Shown piece by piece: positions 8,059-15,949 of a DNA stretch of 38,607 bases. Under the pieces are notes generated by a model. It saw only the letters and a program-made list of their open reading frames with translations. It was not told the origin of the DNA and did no database searches. The first letter of the stretch is position 1, and each line of letters begins with the position of its first letter. Origin of the DNA: a virus; the IMG/VR virus record IMGVR_UViG_3300033182_000503, positions 1-38,607 of that record; one strand, given 5' to 3'. Both the position numbers and the translations under genes were made by a program.

Positions 8059-8257
8059 CAGCCTCCACCTTGCTCTTGATCATGCTGGCCAGGTTGCTTG
8101 CCGAAAGCTCATGGATGATGGCTTGACGGCGAGCGTTAATCATCATGTCCTGAGCCTGCGCGTGCAGAGAGAGTAACTCCTTGACTTCATTGGACAAATC
8201 CTCGATGGGATAGATCTTTTCACCAATGGTCACGGTCTGCGGCTGCTGGTCGTTCAT
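8006..8257 (-). CDS. Small conserved-type phage protein, first gene of the second tail block
   Basis: An 83-residue soluble protein with VTIGEKIYPIEDLSNEVKEL near the start and an Ala-rich helical middle (MINARRQAIIHELSASNLAS). The N-terminal pattern recalls small proteins of marine phages (xIxGxxYxxxxLSxExKxxL), whose role is unknown. A strong AAAGGAG lies 8 bases before the ATG at 8257; a longer frame exists upstream but would read through the promoter. It is the first gene after the promoter/operator at 8292-8319. Confidence 0.75.
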   Translation of the reverse strand: MNDQQPQTVTIGEKIYPIEDLSNEVKELLSLHAQAQDMMINARRQAIIHELSASNLASMIKSKVEADEPDGVSEAPLEGHVIQ

Positions 8258-8291
8258 GCTAACTCCTTTAGGGTGAACAGCTCCGATGTTC

Positions 8292-8319
8292 ATTATATTA
8301 GCTCCACTAATAGACGCAA
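8292..8319 (-). promoter_or_regulatory. Promoter with operator palindrome (site 4) for the second tail block
   Basis: On the minus strand TTGCGT (8314-8319) and a perfect TATAAT (8292-8297) are separated by 16 bp. The spacer contains TATTAG-TGGAG-CTAATA (8296-8312), whose last two bases are the first two of the -10. A bound protein would therefore exclude RNA polymerase. The start codon of the first gene lies 34 bases beyond the -10. Confidence 0.7.
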
Positions 8320-8328
8320 GCGACTTAA

Positions 8329-8796
8329 TCAAGCTAAGAAGAACCATAAAAGGGCAGCGGGGATACCCAAGCCAGCAACAATGATGCAGCTCGCAGTAAC
8401 CCAGAATCGGACCTCCGCCTGCCGCTCTAGCTGCTTATGGACCGTGGCCTCACGCTCAGCTTTGATCTTGCGCCGCATGGCCACCATCTCGTTCCAGCCG
8501 TCCTTGCCGTAAGCGTACAGAACCATCTCGCGGATCTGCTTCTCCTGGGCTTCGAGCTTCTTCTTATGGGCGAACATCTCCATGGCCTCCTGTTCAATAG
8601 AGGACTTGTGGAGGATGCGCCGGAACAGGGGAGGGTTCTCGGCCTTCTTCTTAGCGAAGTTGAAATCGCTGACAGCGCCGTACCACTTACCTAGCTGACC
8701 AAATACGTCCTCGACTTCCCGGCCTGCGCCGACAAGTTTCTGGACAGTCTTAAAAGCGGTGGTCGCAGCGGCTACTGCGGTTATGGGGTCTATCAT
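8329..8796 (-). CDS. Conserved phage protein with C-terminal membrane helix
   Basis: A 155-residue protein starting MIDPITAVAAATTAFKTVQK, followed by LVGAGREVEDVFGQLGKWYG, a long charged helical stretch (residues ~45-125) and a C-terminal hydrophobic helix FWVTASCIIVAGLGIPAALL. I associate this family with the tail regions of marine T7-like and T4-like phages; its function is unknown to me. The topology (long helical domain, single membrane segment) would also suit a lysis accessory or a membrane-associated ejection factor. The start at 8796 has AAGGA 8 bases upstream, but that site lies in the loop of a perfect hairpin (8798-8818); an ATG three codons earlier is an alternative. Confidence 0.75.
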   Translation of the reverse strand: MIDPITAVAAATTAFKTVQKLVGAGREVEDVFGQLGKWYGAVSDFNFAKKKAENPPLFRRILHKSSIEQEAMEMFAHKKKLEAQEKQIREMVLYAYGKDGWNEMVAMRRKIKAEREATVHKQLERQAEVRFWVTASCIIVAGLGIPAALLWFFLA

Positions 8797-8812
8797 GCCA
8801 GTCATCCTTCAT
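8750..8812 (-). CDS. Possible 20-aa leader ORF overlapping the start of the 155-aa gene
   Basis: An ATG at 8812 in another frame has the best local ribosome site (AGGAAGAGG, 6 bases upstream) and encodes MKDDWHDRPHNRSSRCDHRF before a TAA at 8752-8750. It starts inside the hairpin and runs across the start of the downstream gene, so it could open the structure and couple translation. It may equally be fortuitous. Confidence 0.25.
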   Translation of the reverse strand: MKDDWHDRPHNRSSRCDHRF

Positions 8813-8818
8813 GACTGG
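8798..8818 (-). promoter_or_regulatory. Perfect 8-bp hairpin enclosing the ribosome site of the 155-aa gene
   Basis: Minus strand CCAGTCAT-GAAGG-ATGACTGG folds as a perfect 8-bp stem with the purine-rich GAAGG in the loop, one base before the ATG at 8796. There is no U run, so a translation-control hairpin is more likely than a terminator. Confidence 0.5.
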
Positions 8819-8835
8819 CCTCTTCCTAAGGGGGG

Positions 8836-9360
8836 TTAAAGATACCGATATTTGATCAAAGCCACGTTGTCGTCGGTGTCCACTGAGTCCACCGTGACCT
8901 CATAATAGGTGCCCGCGTTGGGCTTGTTCATGTGGTAATTCATGATGCTGCTGTTGTTCAGGCAGCTAATCATGTAACCCTGCACGCCCCAGTTATCCCG
9001 AAAATAATCCCGACACTGCGTTATGTAGTTCTCGCTGTGCAACCAGGACTTGGACCCGCCTGCATCAGGACCGTAGATCGCCATGATCCAAGTGATATAG
9101 CCCGGCTCCCAGGCGTCCATCGAGCCTACCGCAATGTGTATCGCGTGCCCGTCCTTACGCCAAAGCACGCCCTTGGTTTCAGGCGTATCAATGATCTCCT
9201 GAAACTTTGCCCTGACCGCTTCGCGCTTCTCGTCGTCAGTTGCCGGATTCCCAAGAAAGGACCAGTCGTAGGTTCCTCCTTCCATATAGGGAAGGCTCGC
9301 GCTAAAGAGCGAGTCGAATTCACTTCCTGAGACAGAGGTGATCTCTTCGATGGTGATCAT
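8836..9360 (-). CDS. Unknown tail-region protein, possibly acyltransferase-like
   Basis: A 174-residue protein not recognised with confidence. It begins MITIEEITSVSGSEFDSLFS; it has mixed alpha/beta character with central strands (GVLWRKDGHAIHIAVG, YITWIMAIYGPDAGG), then a helix (ENYITQCRDYFRDNWGVQGY) and late strands (TYYEVTVDSVD). The strand-loop-helix order is loosely reminiscent of GNAT-type phage proteins, without a clear acetyl-CoA loop. Its ATG overlaps the upstream stop by 4 bases, placing it in the fibre operon. An accessory tail or fibre-modifying role is only a guess. Confidence 0.6.
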   Translation of the reverse strand: MITIEEITSVSGSEFDSLFSASLPYMEGGTYDWSFLGNPATDDEKREAVRAKFQEIIDTPETKGVLWRKDGHAIHIAVGSMDAWEPGYITWIMAIYGPDAGGSKSWLHSENYITQCRDYFRDNWGVQGYMISCLNNSSIMNYHMNKPNAGTYYEVTVDSVDTDDNVALIKYRYL

Positions 9361-9734
9361 GCAGCCCTCGACAGGTCGTAGTAAAAGAAACCCGCACCCT
9401 TGAGATAGGTGGTGTATTGCAAAGTGCCCCTGGTGTAGGTGAATCCTCCAGCGGTTGCGGTGGTCGCTGAGTTAGCGAACCCATTGGTCACTTCTGTGCC
9501 GTTCCAGTAGATTCGATTTGTGTACGAATCACTCCACAGCCAGTAGAAAACTGGCGTGGTCGAGCGGCTGTAGTGGATTTTCTTGGAGCCATAAAAGTCC
9601 GCCATGTCGATAGTCCCAGAGTTGGGAATCAACGGGTCGCGTCCGTAATACTCCGACATGCTAATCGGATTACTGCCGCCAAACTCCCCCTGCACTTGCG
9701 AGAGGGAGATTGCTCCTGATGTCTGAAGCGCCAT
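9357..9734 (-). CDS. Small tail/fibre-associated protein with SLSQVQGEFGG module
   Basis: A 125-residue protein. The N-terminal 50 residues contain ISLSQVQGEFGGSNPISMSE ending in YYG and a second, degenerate copy TIDMADFYGSKK, a module I associate with small tail proteins of marine T4-like and podoviral phages. The remaining part is aromatic and beta-rich (FYWLWSDSYTNRIYWNGTE, FTYTRGTLQYTTYLKGAGFF), typical for a virion surface protein. It starts with TAATG, sharing one base with the upstream stop. Structural or adhesin-like role inferred from composition and context. Confidence 0.7.
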   Translation of the reverse strand: MALQTSGAISLSQVQGEFGGSNPISMSEYYGRDPLIPNSGTIDMADFYGSKKIHYSRSTTPVFYWLWSDSYTNRIYWNGTEVTNGFANSATTATAGGFTYTRGTLQYTTYLKGAGFFYYDLSRAA

Positions 9735-9994
9735 TAGTCAGTCCAGACAGCCGCCGCGATGGTCTGCACCAGGGGATCGTGACCGGAGACATCGGTAGCA
9801 GTCTCGGTGATCGTCCCGTCCTCTGCGGTGGTGCTGGTCATCTTGGTCAGATGGACCACCCGATCTGACGCATGGGGGAGCTGGTCATCGTCCGGGTCAT
9901 CAAACAGGTCCGTGTAGACCACCATCAGGCGGGGGTCGTCGTCCCCGGGGTAAACCTCAACACGCTGAACGGTCGTCGTCTTAGTGATTGCCAT
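9734..9994 (-). CDS. Small acidic tail-region protein
   Basis: An 86-residue protein beginning MAITKTTTVQRVEVYPGDDD with VVYTDLFDDPDDDQLPHASD in the middle, followed by a strand HLTKMTS and a Thr-rich turn. I know similar small proteins downstream of S74 fibres in marine phages but no function. It overlaps the fibre gene by 14 bases and is coupled to the next gene by TAATG. A fibre accessory or assembly protein is the likeliest role. Confidence 0.7.
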   Translation of the reverse strand: MAITKTTTVQRVEVYPGDDDPRLMVVYTDLFDDPDDDQLPHASDRVVHLTKMTSTTAEDGTITETATDVSGHDPLVQTIAAAVWTD

Positions 9995-12900
9995 TTTCTA
10001 GCTCCTCGATTTTTGCCTGTAAGGCTTCGATTTGGGTTTGCTGCTCTTTCATTGCTTCGATCAGCAGACCCACCATGTTGCCGTAGGCAACTGATTTCAT
10101 GCCGTCTTCGTTGTCGGTAATGACTTCGGGAAGTACAGCCTCAACTTCCTGCGCGATGACGCCTGCGTGTCTACGATCTCGGTCGTCGTCTTTGCGCTTG
10201 AACGTAACTCCCCGGATCGCCTTAACCTTGTCAAGCGCGCCCGTGATCTCCTGAATTTCCTCTTTGATGCGGATGTCGCTGTAGGCGGTCACGTTGCCGA
10301 TGCTTGTGATACCGCCACGGGTTATGCGAGCAATTTCATAGTAGGTGCCCGTATCAGATGTCTTGAAGTAGAAGCCGGTGGTATCTGTAGTGTTGCAATA
10401 CTCGACTAAGGTCAGGTTGTGCCCGCCCGTGATAGTGGGAGAAGACGTAGTCCCAGTAACAATACCCCGGGAAACCACCATGTGGTTGTTGTTTGAGGTG
10501 TAACCCTTAAAGATTCCGTACCCGCTTCCGCCCTCAATAGCCGCGTCGCCCTGGAAATCGACCTTGCCGCTAAAGTTTCCGGTGCCAATGTTCGTTAGGT
10601 TGCGAGCTGAGTCGATGACTGTAGTGCCTGCTATTTGAACTGCGCCCGTTACGCTAATGCCAGCAGATGTAGTTCTGAACCGCTCAGAGTTAGCCTGATA
10701 CAGCCGCACATAGTGATTGTTAGAAGAACCACTTGAGTTTTCAGCGACGATAAGATTGTAGGCACCGCCAAGCCCCCCTCGGACATGAAGCCCTCGGTAG
10801 GTGTTCCACAGTATGCCGTCAAAACCGCTGCCAGCATTGCCTTTGGTGGTCGGTCCACCGTAGTAGTCATTCCACAGGCAATGGTTTGTGTCTACAGAGC
10901 CCGTAAACCAGATGGCGCTGTTGTCATAGGCTCGATTTGGGCGCAGCCCTGACCGCACTTCAATGTGTCCAGTGCTGGTGATGGAGCCTGAGGAAATGGT
11001 TCCGGAAAGGTAGAGGTTTTTGAAGCGGGTGCTAGACGAACCAAGATCAATAGCATCATCTCTGTCGGAAGGAGTGGCTGCGGAGTTGTCATACGGCAGG
11101 ATGGAGTTACCAGAGTTGTAAAAGTAAATCCCAGTCGAGCCTGTCCCTATCGAGAGCCTGTCATCAGTGTGGATTCTTCCTGCGACCGATCCATTCTTGC
11201 CAAACTGGATTTGCGTAACGTGGGCAAAGTCATCCCGGCTGAGGTTTAGATAACCTTTTCCTAGCTCTGATCCGTTTATATCAGGGGGAGTTCCGCCAGC
11301 ACCGACTGCTGATGCTTGGTTCACCAGCACGTTGCCAGCAAACTCAGCGCTCTGGTCGTACCGGAGAGTCAGCGCGACAGCCGGTGATGCTCCAGCGTTT
11401 CGCGTTAAGAGTTGAAGCTGACCCGAGTACGACGATCCTCCGGTATCTCGCTTTCCGATAATCTGCGCCCGGTGATGGTCCCCGTCGCTATCCACCGTTG
11501 CGAGTCCGATCTGTGCTTTTTGCCCAACTACCCCAGAGCTACCGTAGTTAGTATTTCTGATGAAAAGGGTGTCGTAATAAACTTGGTTATCGTTCCTTGA
11601 GCTGTTCTGCACCGTTAGAGCGTACTGGGTATTCCCGAAAATCGAGTTAGCTGAGCCGCTTTGAGATCCGCCGGCACTGAGGCTTGTGATGTTGGTCAGA
11701 TTCCGGCTTGAGTCGATGACGGTGGTGCCGTTTAGCTGATAACCACCAACGGTGTTCAGGCTCCCATAAACGGTCGTATTCCCAGAAATATCAACCAGCA
11801 AATCAACCGAATAACTGTTACCACCAGTCCCTATGCTTACGCCGTCGCCGCCGCTGATATGTAGGCCGTCTGCATAGTTGCCATTGTGGTCCTGCACGGT
11901 GATAGAGCAGTTGTAGGCAAGGGAGCCAGAGGTAAAGCCGTCGCGGAAGAAAATACCGTTCCCATCCCCACCGTTACTTGAATCCAAATAAATGTTACGC
12001 CTGGCAGCGTCAACGAAGGTGTCTCCACTGAGCAGAAGATTCCCGCTGTTGATGTTGACGTTTGTATTTGACGCAATATGCAGCGCTTGCGCCCTTGCAG
12101 CGTTGGTTCCGACCCAAAAGTTAATACCTTGGTTTGAATCGTTGTCGTAGTTGAAGAGATGCAAGCCTCTAGCTGTAGAGGTGCTTTGGTTTAGACCTGA
12201 CATACCCTTGTGATAAGAGCCTTGCCCGTCATAATCCATTGATATCGTCTTGTTATACCCTGTCTTGATGTCACCGCTACTGGTAATAGCGCCAGAGGAA
12301 ATCGTGCCGAGGTTCGTTAGGTTGCGGCTGTTGTCGATGACGGTAGTGCCGTTTAGACTGTAGGACGTTGCTGCGTTAAGCGTGCCGAAACTGCGGCTGT
12401 CTGCTCCTGTTGCGAAATTACCCGCGTGCCACGCTAGATTGTTCCCGTCAACGTAAAGCGGGCCGGTATAAACATTCGCCTGCCCTGAGCCATTTAGGGC
12501 ATTGATATAAATAGGGGCCCAGGCAGTTAGGGCTGCATTGTGGGCAAAAACCCCGGCATAGCCGTTGTAGTTACCCAAAAACGAAGAAACACCTGTGGTG
12601 TAGTTGGTGCTGACAATGCGAGCAGACCACGCGCTGCCGCTTTGGTCTTTCCTCGCCACTATTGCTTCTGCTGGCCCCGTTATATTTATGGCGCTATATG
12701 CGGTCAGCCCATCAGCATCAATGCGTAACTTTCGGCTCAGATGCGTCGTTGCATCTGAGGTGTTGTTGTTGTGGACAAGGAAGTCTAGGTAGGTTCCCCA
12801 GTGCGATGCAGAGTTTGACCGCCCAAACTCAATGGCCGTTCCAATATTGTCAGACCCCTTCATAACAATGGCACCTTTGCCAGCATTAGAGGTCCGCCGA

Positions 12901-15488
12901 AGGATTAAGGGCGAGGAGTAATCGCTTTGGTCGTCTATCGTTGCAGTAGTGGTATCACCGATAGAGATATAACCAAGGTTATGAAGGTTCCTTGAGGAGT
13001 CGATGACGGTGGTGCCGCCCATCTTGAGATTAGGCGTACCTGAGCCGCTCGCCCCATTTAGGTTGATAGAGCCGCCGGAGAGCTCAAGCGTACTGTTGCT
13101 AGTCCCTATCCATTCCGCGCCGGTCCCCACCGGACCATATAACCCGATCTTCTGCTTATTATGAACGCTTGGAAGTATGACCTTGTTGGCGGTCAGCGTT
13201 CCGGTCGTACTGAAGTTGCCGCTGGAGGTAAGGGCTGCGATCTCTGTGCTGTTTGAGTACCACTTGTGGGTACCTTGTCGAGAGTTATAGCGTGCGTTCC
13301 CGGTGGCGCCGTCGGTTCCAATGTAAACTTCCCAGGTTCCGTCCGTATTGTGGTACTCAATCCCAGCGAATCCATTGTTCGTAATCCGCTGCACTCCCAC
13401 CATGTGCAGCGTCTTGTTAAAGAGCCAGTTTCCGTCAGCGTTGTCGTAGGTCAGGGTCGCGTTTGCGCCGTCAATCGTGATACCCGCGCCGTCTGCTGCT
13501 GCTGCATTAGCTGCACCGTCTGCGAGAACGATGTTCTTATCGTCCACCGTCAGGGTGGTGCTGTTGATGGTGGTGGTAGTCCCGTCCACCTGAAGGTTCC
13601 CGGCGATGATCACCGTCCCGGTATCGTCCCCGTGAGTAGCGGGGTCAATGGTGAAGCTAGCAGGGCCGCGAAGGTAGCCAGAGGTCGTAATGTTTCCGAA
13701 GGACGAGTCGCCGGAGACTGTCAGCCCATCAGCCGTGACGGTGCCTAAAATATCTGTCCCGCTGATCCTTACCCGAACAGCTTGCGAGCCTCCAACAAAA
13801 AATCTAAGGTCATTTGCCGCTGATTCTTGAATGTATGTATCACTACCGCCATCTAAATAAATTCGTTCTGTTGCGCCAACCTTCAGCTCATCAGCAGTCA
13901 CTGTGCCGGTAACGTCGATGCCGGTGGAGGTGGTAGCAAACTTAGAACTGTTGTCGTAATACAAAGTAACACCAGCATCAGGTGTTGCAATAATCATGCT
14001 TTCATTATTAGCTGGATTACGAACTGTAAAGTTTTGTGCAAGTATTCTTAAATTTCCTGTACCTTGGTCGCTAACGTAGCTATGGCTACCATCATGATAA
14101 ATCTGCAGGTCCGACCCAGCGCCGAAGATGGCTTTAGCCCCATCTGAGAACGAAAGATTCCCAGACATCGTATCGCCAGTCTTGGCAACGTAACCGCTCA
14201 GTGATGAAGCGGGGGCATAGTAGGAACCGTGCTGACCATCGAGAAGGTCTGCGTCGAGGGATGACCCAGCCCCATCGTTCCCGGAGTGCCAGACGTCATA
14301 CCAAGAAGTGAAGGTGCCGTTGCTAGAGCTGCGCCACCGAAGACCAGTGCCACCTGTCTCAAATCCGATTTGCGCGACGTAAGAAGCCGAACTTGTGTTT
14401 GGGATGTTGATCATGTTGTGGTGAACACCAAACGCACGATGATCTGTGCCGGTAAATCCAGTCACCCGGAGCACCTGAAACCCCGTTACGTCGTTTACGT
14501 CATCCGCAAAGCCAACGCTGTAAGTGCCGCCGTCATTAACAAATACGTTAGCTTCGAGGCGAGCGTTGTTAAGAGTGCCACTAGTAATGTTGCTTGCGCT
14601 CAGCGCGGAAGAAGACGTCAGCTTTGCGTCCAGCGCAGACTGCAACCCATCGACGTTGCTGATGACATGGTTGTGCGAGTCGTCGGCAATGGTGACCGAG
14701 ATGCTGGTCGTACCAGAGCCAGAGACATCGCCGGTAAGGGTGATGGTCTGGTTGCCGGTTAGGTAGCCCTCAACACTGTGATCGCCCCAGCCGTAGGCGG
14801 TGTCCCAGTTGGTCTTGTTGTACCCCGTGATCGCCGATGAGCCGGAGAAGTAGTTGTCGATTTCTGTTTCGGTGTAGTACCGCGTGTCATGAGTGTGGCT
14901 GTCGTCCGCAATGACAATCGCGTTGTAGGTGCCAGAGACATCACCGCCAAAGGTCGTGCTGGTGGTGAGGGCGGTGGAGGCGTTCTGCTTCGCGTCTAGC
15001 GCAGCCTGGAGACCATCGACGTTTGCCACGGTGTGGTTGTGGGAGTCATCAACCACCGTAACGCTAATGGTGACATCGCCAAGATCGGTCAAAGTGCCCT
15101 GGCCGGTCGCGTCTCCAGTAAGAAACACGGTGGGGTCGGGCTTGTTTTGGACGTCAGTCCAGTCAGTCTGACTGGCCTCCGTCGCAACATCGTTCAGCAA
15201 CGCAGCGTTCAGGCGCAGCTCAACCTTGATACCCGCACCAAAGGCTGATGCGGTCGTGCCGTCTTGGCCTCGGACTACCGTAACCACCTTGGTGCTGGTG
15301 TTGATGGCGGTGACCTTAACTACCTCGATGGTCGGACTGGCGGTGTCCGTATCAATCGTCAGGTAGGTGTAGTCACCGGCCCCCAGTGTTGGGAGCCCCG
15401 AGACGCTGAGCAACTGAATAGAGGTAGCTGACGACGTGATGGCCGAAGCTAGCTCCGTAGAAAAGTTGTTGCTGAACTTTACCGCCAT
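9981..15488 (-). CDS. Giant tail fibre with C-terminal self-cleaving S74 chaperone domain
   Basis: An 1835-residue fibre. Residues 1-105 form a virion-anchoring type domain (SATSIQLLSVSGL, VVRGQDGTTASAFGAGIKVE). Residues ~105-330 repeat the module DDSHNH...VDGLQ(A/S)ALDAK with HxH motifs typical of trimeric fibres. The long shaft carries four copies of G-TTVIDSSRNLTN and motifs such as SDLQIYHDGSHSYVSDQG. The last 100 residues are an intramolecular chaperone of the endosialidase/S74 type: YSDIRIKEEI gives the Ser1737-Lys1742 dyad with the usual +5 spacing, followed by HAGVIAQEVEAVLPEV and a C-terminal coiled coil (EAMKEQQTQIEALQ). It is expected to trimerise, fold the shaft and then cleave itself off. 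AGAGGA lies before the ATG. Assignment is very secure; the receptor is unknown. Confidence 0.92.
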   Translation of the reverse strand: MAVKFSNNFSTELASAITSSATSIQLLSVSGLPTLGAGDYTYLTIDTDTASPTIEVVKVTAINTSTKVVTVVRGQDGTTASAFGAGIKVELRLNAALLNDVATEASQTDWTDVQNKPDPTVFLTGDATGQGTLTDLGDVTISVTVVDDSHNHTVANVDGLQAALDAKQNASTALTTSTTFGGDVSGTYNAIVIADDSHTHDTRYYTETEIDNYFSGSSAITGYNKTNWDTAYGWGDHSVEGYLTGNQTITLTGDVSGSGTTSISVTIADDSHNHVISNVDGLQSALDAKLTSSSALSASNITSGTLNNARLEANVFVNDGGTYSVGFADDVNDVTGFQVLRVTGFTGTDHRAFGVHHNMINIPNTSSASYVAQIGFETGGTGLRWRSSSNGTFTSWYDVWHSGNDGAGSSLDADLLDGQHGSYYAPASSLSGYVAKTGDTMSGNLSFSDGAKAIFGAGSDLQIYHDGSHSYVSDQGTGNLRILAQNFTVRNPANNESMIIATPDAGVTLYYDNSSKFATTSTGIDVTGTVTADELKVGATERIYLDGGSDTYIQESAANDLRFFVGGSQAVRVRISGTDILGTVTADGLTVSGDSSFGNITTSGYLRGPASFTIDPATHGDDTGTVIIAGNLQVDGTTTTINSTTLTVDDKNIVLADGAANAAAADGAGITIDGANATLTYDNADGNWLFNKTLHMVGVQRITNNGFAGIEYHNTDGTWEVYIGTDGATGNARYNSRQGTHKWYSNSTEIAALTSSGNFSTTGTLTANKVILPSVHNKQKIGLYGPVGTGAEWIGTSNSTLELSGGSINLNGASGSGTPNLKMGGTTVIDSSRNLHNLGYISIGDTTTATIDDQSDYSSPLILRRTSNAGKGAIVMKGSDNIGTAIEFGRSNSASHWGTYLDFLVHNNNTSDATTHLSRKLRIDADGLTAYSAINITGPAEAIVARKDQSGSAWSARIVSTNYTTGVSSFLGNYNGYAGVFAHNAALTAWAPIYINALNGSGQANVYTGPLYVDGNNLAWHAGNFATGADSRSFGTLNAATSYSLNGTTVIDNSRNLTNLGTISSGAITSSGDIKTGYNKTISMDYDGQGSYHKGMSGLNQSTSTARGLHLFNYDNDSNQGINFWVGTNAARAQALHIASNTNVNINSGNLLLSGDTFVDAARRNIYLDSSNGGDGNGIFFRDGFTSGSLAYNCSITVQDHNGNYADGLHISGGDGVSIGTGGNSYSVDLLVDISGNTTVYGSLNTVGGYQLNGTTVIDSSRNLTNITSLSAGGSQSGSANSIFGNTQYALTVQNSSRNDNQVYYDTLFIRNTNYGSSGVVGQKAQIGLATVDSDGDHHRAQIIGKRDTGGSSYSGQLQLLTRNAGASPAVALTLRYDQSAEFAGNVLVNQASAVGAGGTPPDINGSELGKGYLNLSRDDFAHVTQIQFGKNGSVAGRIHTDDRLSIGTGSTGIYFYNSGNSILPYDNSAATPSDRDDAIDLGSSSTRFKNLYLSGTISSGSITSTGHIEVRSGLRPNRAYDNSAIWFTGSVDTNHCLWNDYYGGPTTKGNAGSGFDGILWNTYRGLHVRGGLGGAYNLIVAENSSGSSNNHYVRLYQANSERFRTTSAGISVTGAVQIAGTTVIDSARNLTNIGTGNFSGKVDFQGDAAIEGGSGYGIFKGYTSNNNHMVVSRGIVTGTTSSPTITGGHNLTLVEYCNTTDTTGFYFKTSDTGTYYEIARITRGGITSIGNVTAYSDIRIKEEIQEITGALDKVKAIRGVTFKRKDDDRDRRHAGVIAQEVEAVLPEVITDNEDGMKSVAYGNMVGLLIEAMKEQQTQIEALQAKIEELENGNH

Positions 15489-15513
15489 GGCGAATTCCTC
15501 TGAATCAGATCAC

Positions 15514-15939
15514 TTAGGAAACGGTTACGCTCCACGTGATCGTCATCGAGTCCGAGGCCCCTTTGTTTACTACTGCAAAGGTTGTGCGGCAGAACATGGT
15601 TCCTGCCGTCGATGCGTTGAATAGTCCTGCCTCGGTAATTGCGCCGGTCCCACTGCCAGCCCCGAAGGTGGCGGTGTAGGTGACCACGTTGTTGGCTACC
15701 GTCGTCGACGTCAGCGTTTGACGGGTGGCTTCGCCGCCCAGCGTCGTGTCGCCAGCGGCGGCAGAAACAGACCCCGTACCAATCGCCATATGGGTCATGG
15801 CCGTGGTCGTGGCGTCCTTGATGCGGCTGGCGACGAAGTTCTTACCCGTGGTGACCACGAGGTTCGGTACTTCGTGGACAACCTCGTCATTCAGCTTGAT
15901 GCTGAGGTGGCCTTTCAGTTTCAGGTCGTCGAAGAACAT
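15514..15939 (-). CDS. Phage tail/fibre structural protein (GTG-AAAGDT-LG-E family)
   Basis: A 141-residue protein with the pattern THMAIGTGSVSAAAGDTTLG, then GEATRQTLTS, VVTYTATFGAG and ITEAGLFNAS, closing with CRTTFAVVNKGASDSMTITW. This belongs to a widespread family of beta-rich phage proteins located next to tail fibres, usually annotated as tail or baseplate proteins. It starts with AGGAG upstream (ATG at 15939), ten bases after the preceding gene and just before the giant fibre. Attachment or collar role inferred from the family. Confidence 0.75.
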   Translation of the reverse strand: MFFDDLKLKGHLSIKLNDEVVHEVPNLVVTTGKNFVASRIKDATTTAMTHMAIGTGSVSAAAGDTTLGGEATRQTLTSTTVANNVVTYTATFGAGSGTGAITEAGLFNASTAGTMFCRTTFAVVNKGASDSMTITWSVTVS

Positions 15940-15949
15940 AACCCTTCTC

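Noticed and set aside
9357-15488. Diversity-generating retroelement variable region in fibre genes
   Set aside because: No reverse transcriptase gene or template repeat with A-specific changes was seen in the window; the repeats found are ordinary protein modules.
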